Shown here one piece after another: positions 1 through 10,445 of a stretch of 64,000 bases of DNA. Under the pieces are notes generated by a model. The model ran no database searches and was not told the DNA's origin. It saw nothing but the letters and a program-made list of their open reading frames with translations. Source of the DNA: Acridotheres tristis (Eukaryota > Chordata > Aves > Passeriformes > Sturnidae); contig CM072919.1 of assembly GCA_037013685.1 (NCBI GenBank), positions 25,522,255-25,586,254 on the forward strand. Direction: 5' to 3'. A program made the position numbers and the translations under genes. The number at the start of each line of letters is the position of its first letter. Position 1 is the stretch's first letter.

Positions 1-1065
1 GTTATAACAGGACACATCCATCACTGCCCAGCCAGTGTTAGACTAAGTTGTGCAAGTTAAAATGTGCACCCACTTTCATAACCAATATCACCTTCTCCAG
101 TAGATTAAGAAGTACTTCTCTGTATTATATTGTGATGAATAAAACATCTCATAAGCCTCAGATAAATTTAAAAAGCCTGCGTATGTGCCTCACAGTAGCT
201 ATGTCCTATGGCAAAAACAAAACCACAGAGAAGGAAAAAAACCCCAAAAGTTGTGAAAAGTAAAATTGTCTCCTGATCTAGACAGAAATTTTCATGCTGC
301 TTGTCATAGGTCTAGAGCTTTCTCATCTCCTTACACAGTTTATTTTTCTTTTCTCCTTGCTCCTAAGTGTTGTCTGTAATTTAAAAATATTTCTTTTTAA
401 TTAATTCCAGTATTTTCAAGTACCTGAGCCAGTGTACAGAAAGATAACAGATAAAGCATCCTACAGGAAAGCAAGCCTACAGAAGTCTGTTTTGCCTTTT
501 GTGGATTGGTCACAGAAAACAGCTACAGCAGCAACTCTCAGACTCACAAGTTTATCCACATCTAGCATACAACTGCAAATGTTCAAGACTTAAAAGATGT
601 CTATTGCTTCTGGAAATCAATCTCTTAATAAAAAGGGAGGTCAGCCACCACTTAAAAATCATCAAGCCCCAAAGAAGTAAATGAGAGAAAGCCAGAAATT
701 CCCAATTACAAATAATTTTTAAATTCTGCTCATGTAGTTTGACTCTATCATTCTAATTATTAAACCACCACCTTCTTTTGAAATACATGTACTTCCATTT
801 CAGATACAGAATAGGCTATACATTAATAATTAATGATTATTATCCCCATAAGAAAGGAAAAAAAAGAGCAAAATAACTTCAGTCTTTGGTATTTTCTTAC
901 ATGCTCTGCCTTCAATATAATAATCCCTTATATCTTTTCAGGGGAGACAAGCAGATGAGTTGTGGAAATTGAACTACTGCTCAAATTTTTTATTTTAATG
1001 AGAATTCATTTCCCCCTCTTAATTTTGTTTTGAATTTTTTTCCTGTTTTTCTTCTCTTTAGTGCT
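1..1065. other. AT-rich non-coding sequence, probable intron
   Basis: No repeat family, coding exon or RNA gene is recognised here. Short open frames (for example 499-684) show no protein-like pattern. If the CpG-island gene at 7.3 kb runs leftward as its splice donor indicates, this stretch is part of its first intron. That placement is an inference. Confidence 0.5.
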
Positions 1066-1090
1066 AAAAAAAAAAAAAAAAAAAAAAAAA
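1066..1090. repeat. 25-base poly(A) tract
   Basis: There are 25 uninterrupted A residues, directly after a T-rich stretch. CR1 elements do not end in poly(A), so this is not a CR1 tail. No source gene or element is recognisable upstream, so a plain mononucleotide microsatellite is the simplest reading. Confidence 0.9.
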
Positions 1091-2644
1091 TCACATTATA
1101 GCTCTGCAGTGACTTGCATCGCATATGACTGTGGTCAGCAATATTACACTCTGCTCTACCAGGTACAGAACACTACTCTTGAAAGCTAAAGTCATGGAAT
1201 AAATTAGTATGGAAGGGACTTCTGAGGGCAGTCTTATATAAGCATTTTCCAGAATTATTTAAATCCAAACTTTTAAATTTTTCCTTCAGAAAAAAATTTA
1301 GCTATTTCAAAGTCACTTCATACTAATAATGGAGGTTTATGAATGTTTATTCAGCATCAGGCAGTACTAAGTCCATGTCTTAGAGAACACCTTCACAAAA
1401 ATGTTAACAGGAAAGCAAAAACATTTTCATTTCTGATAAAAACCTGATCCCTAAAATCATAATGAATTACTCACCTTTAAAAATCACACTGCTTAACAGA
1501 CTAGGCCACACATGCACCAAAGAGGTAATGCACAGAATATAACTTCTCTGCCACCACCACTAAAGGAACAAACATAAGATCAACTATTCAGACAAGTATT
1601 CAGGATTGGTCTATTATAGGAAGTTTCTTGACAGGTTTCCTCACTGGAGGCCAGCTGCAGGGAGACACTAGGCAATATATTCAGGAGCGATTCTAAAAAA
1701 GGCAACCTCATGTTTAAGTTCAGAAAACCTCCTTTAAAGTAAATCTTAAATAATTTTCAGTCATAATTTCTAGCTTTATTAGTAAAGCATCCAAATAAGC
1801 AATCAGGAAAAGTGTTGCTCATCCATGGCACACAGAAATAAATGTGAAAACAACCATTAAAACACTCTGCTATATACTAAATAATTTTTTTTAAACCACT
1901 TTATAGCTGCAAAAATTAAGAAAGAAGCATCTGCCTAAAACGAAAACTAGACAAAATGTACAATTTGTCATACGTGACAAATTGTTCATGCACAGGGTTA
2001 GGCTCCCTTCTGCTACCAAGAACTTAAAAAAATTAACAACAAAAATAAATATTTCCTTCAAAGACAGTAAAATTGAATCCGTAGTAAACTTTATTACATT
2101 TCATGGAATGATGCAAGTCCTACAGCAGCACATCTAACCTGCAACCTGCACAAGCACCTCTTGTAGGCTTACTCTGCCCAAGCCCTCACCTCCCACTCAT
2201 GCCACTGACAAAGAGTCTTATTGAACCCTTTATTACTAAGCTTTCTGGACAACAAAACCCCCAGAAGAATACTGTGTTCAAATATAATGGACACCTGCTT
2301 TTAACTACCTCCTGCAAGCTGAATTCTCTAGCAGGAGGAGGCAGCAAGGAGCTGGGGGTGGACAGGCAGGCTGCTGTGGAGAGGGGTGATCCTCCACCCG
2401 TGCATGAAGGAGATCAGCCAGGCAGTGTGTTATTTTCCATTTTAAAGTATTAAAAAAAATAATTTTACCAGTCCTTACCCTGGGCTTGAAAACTACCATT
2501 TTTGTTTTTCCTAAGTGTATTTTCACATCTGATAACCAGTGTAGGCACACTTCATGATTTTTCAAGCAGACAAAGTGTAGGCAACATTTCCTAGCTGTGC
2601 ATCTTGTAAATTAATTCTCAAAGGACTTTCTGAGGTGGATTTAC
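1091..2644. other. AT-rich non-coding sequence, probable intron
   Basis: No gene or repeat family is recognised apart from a perfect short hairpin at 1960-1985, listed separately. Bases 2290-2440 are locally GC-richer (around the string CCTCCACCCG) and open in two frames, but lack coding character. Confidence 0.5.
1960..1985. repeat. perfect 11-bp inverted repeat with 4-nt loop
   Basis: The left arm ACAATTTGTCA (1960-1970) and the right arm TGACAAATTGT (1975-1985) are exact reverse complements. They are separated by TACG. The arms are AT-rich. No larger terminal inverted repeat or target-site duplication was seen around it, so it is not assigned to a transposon. Confidence 0.85.
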
Positions 2645-3085
2645 ACAATCCCAAGGTAACTCAGGCTGGCAGGGACTTGGGGAGGTTTCTAGTCCCAGCT
2701 GCTGCTGAGAGGGATAAATTAGGCTGCTCAGGGCTTCACCCAGTTGGGATGTGAAACCCCCAAGGCTGGAAAAAGGCCATTTTCCCCTGGCTCTGCCACT
2801 GCTCTTCCCTCATCAGCCTGTCATCCCTCCCAGACTATAATGTCACAGCCCAGCAACAAAACCCTGCCTAAAGCAGAGGTAGCTGGCATCCACTGCTCTC
2901 CTCTCATCCCAGTTACATCCCAGAAGGCATGAGGGCTGGATCCAGCATGACTGCCCCTTGATAAATTCTTGCTGACTGTCTCCTGTCACTGTCAGCTCCT
3001 TTATATGCCCAGATGTGGGCTGCAGGAGGTCTCCTTCCTTGGTTTTACCTTAGGCTGATGGCCAGCTTCTCTGTCTATTCAGCCA
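2645..3085 (-). mobile_element. CR1 LINE 3' fragment, diverged
   Basis: Read on the plus strand, this has the reversed CR1 3'-region layout. It starts with a decayed form of the GGCAGGGACTT block, followed by the 'tctagtcccag' and 'ggctgctcagggcttcaccca' segments typical of older CR1 copies. The element therefore lies on the minus strand and is truncated at its 5' end (right side). Divergence is high and the right boundary is approximate. Open frames in this segment are by-products of the repeat. Confidence 0.7.
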
Positions 3086-6000
3086 AGTCATTGAGAGCAG
3101 AGGCCTGGCAGACATGGGTGGTGAAGACCTGCCTTATCCATGTCTGCTGTTCACTGCAACACCTTCACCTATAGGGATCCTGATAGGAAGACTATTGCAC
3201 ATCAAAGAATCAGTGATCCACACACCAGGTTATCTGAGTACACCCTGGCCTGTGCTGGACTGCATATATGACTCAGTCTTCAAGCTGCACTGTGCCACAC
3301 AAATTCCTTGGTAGCAGTATAAACTCATTTTAGGACAGGGACCAGCAGAGAGCTCCCCCTCATCAGCAGGAATTACAGCACCTGCACCCCCTTGCCTTCA
3401 TCTAAAACTGCAGCAATACATTCTTATAAGAGCATTGTTCCTGCTTGTCAGAGAATATACAAATACATTTGAGCTATTGTATGACAAAATACAATACAAT
3501 AGCTAAAATGAGCAAAGAAGTCAGCCTTGTATGGACAGGGTCACAGTATGCTGCTCAAGCACCATTCAGTAGCAAAACATTTTCCTTACCCTCCAGCAAT
3601 CTCCAGGATGGCTGGTACTCTGATATATGACATTTCCCAAAGAGGATGGAGGTCTGTGGCTCAGAGCCTCCCTCAGGTTGTTCAGAGAAAGCTCCATCTG
3701 CTTCCTTACCCTGGTCAGTGATCTGTAACACATCCCAGCACACTCAACAAACCCTCCTCTGACTCTAACCCACTAGCTCTACACAGATCTAAACCCTACA
3801 CATCTGAGCTGCTCCTTCTCATGAAGGGCAGCCCTAGTCCTCTCTTTCCTGCCTGCCTCCTCTGAAGGGTCTCCATCAGACATATCACAGGTACCCCAGC
3901 AATGCTGCAGTTCTGGCCACAGGCTGAGCTCTTGTCTCTAACTGCTCAAATCCCAAGCAGTGTGCAGACGGGTACATACCCTGCACCTTATTTTAACACG
4001 CCCAAGCTCTGTCTTATTCCCCCCACATCCTGTACTTCGCTTTCTCTTTTTGCTCCACCATTTTATCACACAACTTAGGGCTGCAATGTGCCTCCCATGT
4101 CACTGCTAGTTTAACAGTCTCCTCACCAGACTGGTCAACCTCATGGCAAAGGTGCTCTTGCTACAATAAATGAAAAATGAAAAATTACATCTGATTTCTT
4201 AAATTCACAAATATGAAAATCGGAGGTCAAGCTAAATTTTGTTCAATCTGCTCCATGACAAATTTGAAATTCAGCTCTTCACTCAGTGGATTACACTTGT
4301 ACATATAATGTTCCTCACCCACATACAGAGTTCTATTCCCCCATAAAGAAAGCTGATTACTTCTCATCAGTCATTTGTACTCAGCCCATCTGATTTGCAG
4401 CATCCAATACAGGACCAATGACCTGGTTCACAGCTATAATTTCACTGGCACCACAGGAAAGTAAAGTTTTATTTCATGTGTTCTTATGTCTCTCACTTGT
4501 CATTTTGTATCTGAGCTACTGTAAATATCCTGGGGAAAATTTCACCTCAAAAGCAATTTAATCTTTGAACAAAAGAGAAAAAAAAACTGCTGTGATCAGA
4601 AACTGTAAAGCAGAGCATCCAGTTCTCAATTTTGATTGAACTAGAACACTGTGCAGCATCTGCTTAAAATGGGTTGGAAAACTCACATAATTCAGAGGCT
4701 GTAAGTATAAATGACTCTCAAGATCTTGGCAGAAAATGTCCAAACAATTCCCTTTATGGGCAGAAATTCAACATGATCCAAAAATGTGATCTGCTCGTTT
4801 GAGTGGCAAAATTTTTATCAGTTTGAGTAGGGGAGTTCCACACTCTTTTCCCTTTCCAGGGGTACACAAGCAGATGATGGAGAAAGGAAGAAAAACAGAA
4901 AAAGGCTTAATTTCTAAAGCTATAACCATATTTCACTCCTTCAATATGTAATTCCTTTACTCAAAATTAAACCAGGGTTATTCTAAACAAAGATCATAGT
5001 TAGAAATCATTTGGAGTCCACCATGTGTGTGCTCTAGGCAGTGTTGGCTCTTTCAAACCTTTTCTATCTCAAATATCCTACACTTCTTCCACTCATGCCA
5101 ATGCAGCAATTCCCTCTCTATCACTCAAACACTAATATCAAAACAAGGTAAATAAAATTTAACACCCCTCCATTCCACACCCACCCTCCCAGACCCTCTT
5201 CCTAACCATTTTGGTAAAGAAATAAGATTACCAGTTATTCTTCAGGAATTAACAAAGTCATAAAACAGCAGCCAACGCTCAGGATTAATCAGTAAAAATG
5301 TAACAAGCAATGAAGTGTGAAACATCAGTATTAGCAATTCCAACAAGTGTGTAAAGAAAAGGAAGGCCAGAAAATATAGATTTCAGGGAAAAAAACCAAA
5401 ACAACCAAAAAATACACATGCATGGCATCACATGGTACCAAACTCCTGCTTCAGCACTAACCCCCAAAAATCCTCCTCAGACAAGTGACAACCTTTGAAA
5501 AGTAAACTATGGCAGACAAACGGAAGTTATCACAAAAATACAGTCCAGGGGACAAGGCAGGGGGATGAGGCCAAAACACTGATGTTAAAAGGACTGAAAT
5601 CTTACACTTTTTTTTTTTTTCCCCCAGAGATAGCGTGGGTGCAAGTGGGAAGGGAAAAAAAAAGGTGCGTGTGGGAAATGTCTTAAGAATTAGTATGTTC
5701 TGGCATTGCTTTGGAAAATGGTTCCAAGTGAATTATTCTTAGAGTTGAAATGCGCTTTCAGAAACACAAAAAAAAACATAAATAAAGAAAACAAACTAAT
5801 AGTTACCCATTCTCAACAACAAACAATGTTTTAAAAAAACCTGACAAAAATTACAAAAAACTCCTAACAAATTACCAAACTAAAAAATTCAGAATCTGTC
5901 ATTCCCATCTGTCCTGCACTTTATGAAGTTTGGGTGGGTTTAATGTAATGCAAATTCAGTAACATAAAAACACCAATACAGTACTACTTTAGAGAAGAAA

Positions 6001-7079
6001 ATAGGAAGAAGTTACTCATCCTTTCAGAAAGATTCTGGAAAAGCAAAGATTAAGCAAAGATTAATACAACCTTTCAATTCTGGCGAAACACTTGCAACCT
6101 GAATTTCATTCAGGGTTCTGGCTGGAGTAAAGTATTCATCTCAGCTGTAAGCCACAAGAACAACAACTTTGTTTAGAACAACAGAAACTCAACAAGCCCC
6201 CAAAAAACAAAACAAAACCCCCCCACAAACCAACCAACCAACACCAACCCTCAACTGCATTGTGCATTTTTCTTGTCATATAATCCTTACCTGGGTTTAA
6301 GTCACCTATTGCAAAGAGAAGTTAGTGCATTATTTAAAAAAAGTCTGCAAAACCCCACCCTACATTTTAATCTATAGCATAGTACAGATGAATGTAATAC
6401 TACTCCTGTTACCCCTCCACAAGATAATATTGTTACGTTGTATGATGCTTTCTTGTTGCCATGACATCCTTTATACCGTAGGTCTCTACCCTTACATTAT
6501 TTTCCCTATTGACATTCAACCCGTGGTCATTTTACCCCCTAGTCAAAAGCTTATAAATACGTGTTTATTTTCAAAATTATATATTTGATCTATTGAATAA
6601 GGTGTATCACACCAGACCAGTCTGCTTTAGGTAGGAATACACAATGCTGTTTCTAAGAACATGAGGACTGAGATTGTCCTTGGACAGTGAACTGTTCTTC
6701 CAAAATCTGTTTGTGTGTGTTTGTTCAGCACTTACCTATAGGATTCGGACCCCAAGGAGACAGACCGTCAAGCACTGTAATAAATGCCACTCCTTCTGTT
6801 TGAATGCTCAGTTTGTTCTCTCAATTTCCCTTTATGTCTGATCAAGACGTTAGTTTCCCTAACTTGTAATCTATGCTGTAGCATGCACCTCCATTTAAAC
6901 GTTTGTCTACCCATCCTAGAGATTCCCGGAAGATCTCATCCCATCGATCTGGCTGAAGGCACATACACGAACAAGGGGACACCCACCCAAGAGGAAAACC
7001 CCTGGTTCCCAAGAAACTGGTTTTTGCCCACACGCCTTCGAGTCTTTCGCTTGTGGTTGCTACCACTGTTGCCCTCAGG
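3086..7079. other. non-coding sequence, probable intron 1 of the minus-strand gene
   Basis: Bases 3100-4120 are moderately GC-richer and may hold more decayed repeat, but I cannot assign a family. Bases 4120-7000 are AT-rich. They include low-complexity A/C tracts (6180-6250, with AACC repeats and a C run) and T/C tracts near 5610. No splice-flanked minus-strand exon stands out. The frames at 4558-4743 and 5285-5467 lack coding character. Confidence 0.45.
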
Positions 7080-7330
7080 TGCCCAACGCGAGCACGAGTC
7101 GCAGGCAGCTACTTCCCACTGCGCCAGCCGCGCTGCCGCTCCCTCCGCGGGGAGCGCACGGAAAGATCCCAACCGGAGACCCGCACCTGCTAACACCTAC
7201 AAAGTCAGGCTCAGCGCACGGGAAAGGTGATTCCTCCTCCCAAAGCGCAACACGTTGCTCCTCACCACTCCCGCCCCAGCCCCGGAGTGAGCAGGTGCCC
7301 GGGCGGAGCAGCGCGGCCGCGGACACTCAC

Positions 7331-7486
7331 CGCCAGCGCGGGCGAGGAGGGTCCGGTGCGCTTGGAGCCACGCCGGGAGCTCAGCCGCCGCCAGGACTCG
7401 GCCAGGCGCCCTCGGCCGCCGCTCGCCGTGCCCTCGGCGGCGCTGCCCCGCTCGGCTCTGCCGGGGCTCAGCCGCCGCTGCTCCAT
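7331..7486 (-). CDS. first coding exon (52 codons) of an unidentified minus-strand gene; partial
   Basis: The ATG at 7486 lies in a strong Kozak context (GGGC ATG G; G at -3 and +4) within the CpG island. The frame runs 52 codons to a consensus splice donor: minus strand GCG then GTGAGT, with the exon ending at 7331. The exon is exactly 156 nt, so the intron would be phase 0. The predicted peptide starts MEQRRLSPGRAERGS and ends GPSSPALA. It is basic, rich in Arg, Ser, Gly and Ala, and looks disordered. It has no hydrophobic segment or signal peptide. I do not recognise the protein. Later exons must lie to the left, outside the window or unrecognised within 1-7330. The frame stays open past the donor to 7262, so the splice site is what defines the exon. 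Alternatives are a non-coding first exon, or use of the overlapping upstream ATG at 7499. Confidence 0.55.
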
Positions 7487-7534
7487 GCCCGCGGCTCATC
7501 CGAGCCCCGCAGCCGCCCCGGGCCCGCCTCGGGG

Positions 7535-7541
7535 CTTTATG
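7535..7541 (-). promoter_or_regulatory. TATA-like box for the minus-strand gene
   Basis: The minus strand reads CATAAAG inside GC-rich sequence, about 50 bp upstream of the proposed ATG at 7486. If used, transcription would start near 7505-7510 and leave a 5' UTR of only about 20-25 nt. Start sites in CpG islands are often dispersed, so this may be only one of several. Confidence 0.45.
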
Positions 7542-7726
7542 GGCGCCGCCGGGCGCGGCGGAGGGGCGGGCCGGGCCGGGGCGGGCCCAGGCGGGCCCAG
7601 GCGGGGCGGGGCGGCACCGCCCGGGACTGGGGACTGCCCCGAGCAGCCGGGCGGGCGGCGGTCCCCGCCGCAAGACGAAGTTCTGGTCTGCCGTATGAAT
7701 TAGGAAACAGGCAGAGAAAGGGACAG

Positions 7727-10171
7727 GTAGGTGTGCTGTGCTCAGACATGGCAAGCTACGACACCTGTTTCTCTCCCGTCTAGATCGTGGCAAAATCGTG
7801 CCAGGAGGCTTTTTCTAAGTACGCTACGTTAATAGCTCTAGGGAAATAAATAAATAGTTTCCCTATAATAAAATATGTTCATTCTTAATGTCTAGCAACA
7901 GCCACATGTGCACAGCTCTAAGCCAAGCGTTTCCCTCTCCTGTTTACACTTCAGAGGGTGAAAACACCAAGTCAATAAAAAGATGGCAAAGTACCTGTTG
8001 AACTGTGACACACCTTTGTGGGGCCTGCTTTTCTTTCTTACGATCGAGTAGGGGCCCCTCTGAAATTAAGTCTCTTTACGAGTACTGAAAGGGTTTCCTA
8101 CAGCGTTGGTCAGGGTCCTTATTCGTTATGCCCTACCACGGCACTTAAGAACAAACACAGGGGTTCATGTGTGCGTGCTGAGTGCAGGACACTGCTGCAG
8201 TTCCACGAAGAAAACTGCCTCATCTCTACCCTCCGAGCTCACTGCTGATTTTTCTTCCCAAGGGGAGAGGATGCTCAAGTTCCCACAGCTGAAACAACAA
8301 GGCAGCTAATCTCTGTTTTCCAGTCATGATTTAAAACACAGTGAGTGTTTTGCAGGTATTAAACCATTGATTTGCATTTATGATTTAAGCCTTACAGAGA
8401 TTTCTTAAAAGACCATTTTACTGACAAAGTCAGACATATCTCTGCTCCTTTCTCAAGTAGCTTAACTTTCCATTCTAAAAAGATGTTATGACCTTATAAT
8501 GAATGTTATTCTAGCTATAGATTAAGTGATTTATGAAAGCATATACTTTCCTCACAATGTATCTAATATCATAATATTAAACAACAAAGCTGGGTAAGAG
8601 TTTCCAAAGAACATGTTTAACTCCTTATTAAATACACTAAATACATGTTGGAAACAAATTATTAAGGATTTTGTTGTGACTTTAAGTAGTCTAATGCTCT
8701 GCAAACCCCTAATCACACTCCAGACTTCCGTTCAGTGGAGATGGGCATTATTTGGGAGGGTCTGTTCTTCCAATACCTGTGACTATAATAGTAAGTTACT
8801 TCATCTGGGTGAATTATTCTCATGAGCGCTTTTATCTTCATTTATGCCTCTCTGAGGCACATCAGCATTTTGCTGATTATATTAACTAGCTGTATCATTT
8901 TAATGGCATAAAAAGATTAATAGATTAATCGATTGGTTAATTTTTCTGATGTCTCCTCTATCTGTTAGTAAATCCCATGTTTCCCTTTAAACATCCTTTA
9001 GAGAAATTCAGTGACTTTCAAATCCCACAAAAATCCATAAGCAAGTTAAAAAGTCAAAATACATAAAACTCAGAAGACATGCTCTTATGGATTCTTATTG
9101 GGAGAATGGGAAAGGAGAATTTCAAGAAATTAAAATAATTAAAGGGCAGGATAAAAACATATTTGTGTTACTGATTTGTCACTAGTCTTGTTTAATGCTT
9201 TGCCAGCTGGAATATGAAGCATGTTGCTTTCATCTCTTTAGCTACATAGACAGGACTATACTACTTATTTGGCTCACAGTACCATGTAAGATATAAGAAA
9301 AGCAAAAAAAGTTTCTATTTAAAGCAAATATAGCAAACCCAGTAAAAAATAGAAAGGCTATTTTAAATAAGATACAAACTTCAAACTAAAATAGAACAAA
9401 ATCATAGCCAAAAGCAATTAAGCTTCAGTAAGTCTAATATACAACACAGGTCATTTGATAACACCAGAAAGTCAAATTTTGTGAAAAGCAGTTCACACAT
9501 CAATAGACAAGAAAATATTGTTTTTCTCTGATGCTAGAATTAAATTTTCAGAACAGATAACAGCTTCCTTCTTCTTACTTCTGTCCATGATTAGACTGAA
9601 CCTGACAATCTAAGGCAGCTTTTGTATAAACTGTCAAAAGTTTCAACTTGTTGCATGATCTGACAACTTTCAGTGCAATGTGTTTGCTTAATGACCACTC
9701 ATAGGATTGTTTTCCAACACTTATGCACATATTTATACACGTGTGTACTATACACACCACAAGGCTGTTCCACATATGCTTCTAAATGCTGCTGTTACTG
9801 TCTTTTTCAGTATACTGTATGCCTGGCAAGAAAGTATTTTCATCCCTAGCAGAGAAGGACTTGACTGCATATTATGAGTACAGTTGCCTGATACCCTCAT
9901 TTCAGCCCTTCTCATTCCACCTACAAACTTACTCTTCACAGTCATTCATTAGTATGTTCAAATATTTATCAAGAACCACATGAAGGCATGCCAATAGGTT
10001 GTGACAGGGTGGTGACATTTGCCTGATTTAGATCTTTTAGCTGAGCAGAGTCCAGGACCCACTGAAGTGTTTGGAACAGTTTGAACTACTGAGAGGCTTG
10101 GGAGCAGTCATTCAATGCTGATGAAAAGCTTTCTTTTCACTTTCCATTAACAAGACCAAAGTTAAAGTGTG
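7727..10171. other. non-coding sequence right of the CpG island
   Basis: GC content falls quickly after 7750. Short open frames at 8018-8309 are GC-moderate but unrecognised. Bases 8300-10170 are AT-rich with no repeat family or exon I can support. This is probably upstream intergenic DNA relative to the minus-strand gene. Confidence 0.45.
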
Positions 10172-10445
10172 ATTTATGCTGAAACTGGCCATGAAGGTCA
10201 CCTGGGCCAAGCCTCTCCTTAAACTAGGTTCGTGTAGATCACAAGTAGTTTGTCCAGGGCTTTGTCCATTCAGGTCTTGAAAAAACCCAGAACTGCAGAT
10301 TTCATTGCTTCCCTGGACAATGTTTCAATGCTTAACCATGGTTTCAGTCAAAAAGCTTTCCATTACACCTAATTGGAATTTCTCATGTTCCCACTTGGTG
10401 TGTGTTTCCACTTGTTTCTTCACCATACAATTTCATGGAGAGCGT
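10172..10445 (-). mobile_element. CR1 LINE 3' fragment, old and diverged
   Basis: The order of segments matches reversed CR1 3' sequence: a 'ctgggccaagcctctcct' block, then 'gtttgtccagggctttgtcc', 'ttcaggtcttgaaaa', 'ttgcttccctggacaatg' and 'cacttgtttcttcacca'. The terminal octamer repeats are not preserved. Because the pattern reads reversed on the plus strand, the element lies on the minus strand. Ends are approximate. Confidence 0.7.

Larger units (their letters stand above)
7080..7730. promoter_or_regulatory. CpG-island promoter
   Basis: Within an otherwise AT-rich window this segment is strongly GC-rich and dense in CpG. Multiple GC-box (Sp1/KLF-type) strings of the GGGCGGG form cluster at about 7560-7612. 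A TATA-like CATAAAG reads on the minus strand at 7541-7535. These features mark a vertebrate promoter. The minus strand holds the likely first coding exon, so the main direction is leftward. A plus-strand splice donor at 7726/7727 suggests divergent transcription. Open frames on both strands are expected in such GC-rich DNA and are not individually evidence of genes. Confidence 0.9.

Noticed and set aside
1066..1090. Poly(A) as the tail of a processed pseudogene
   Set aside because: No gene-like sequence or target-site duplication is recognisable upstream of the tract.
7079..7793. Long plus- and minus-strand frames (234 and 198 codons) over the CpG island
   Set aside because: GC-rich DNA has few stop codons, so overlapping frames on both strands are expected. 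Only the short minus-strand exon has Kozak, splice and promoter support.
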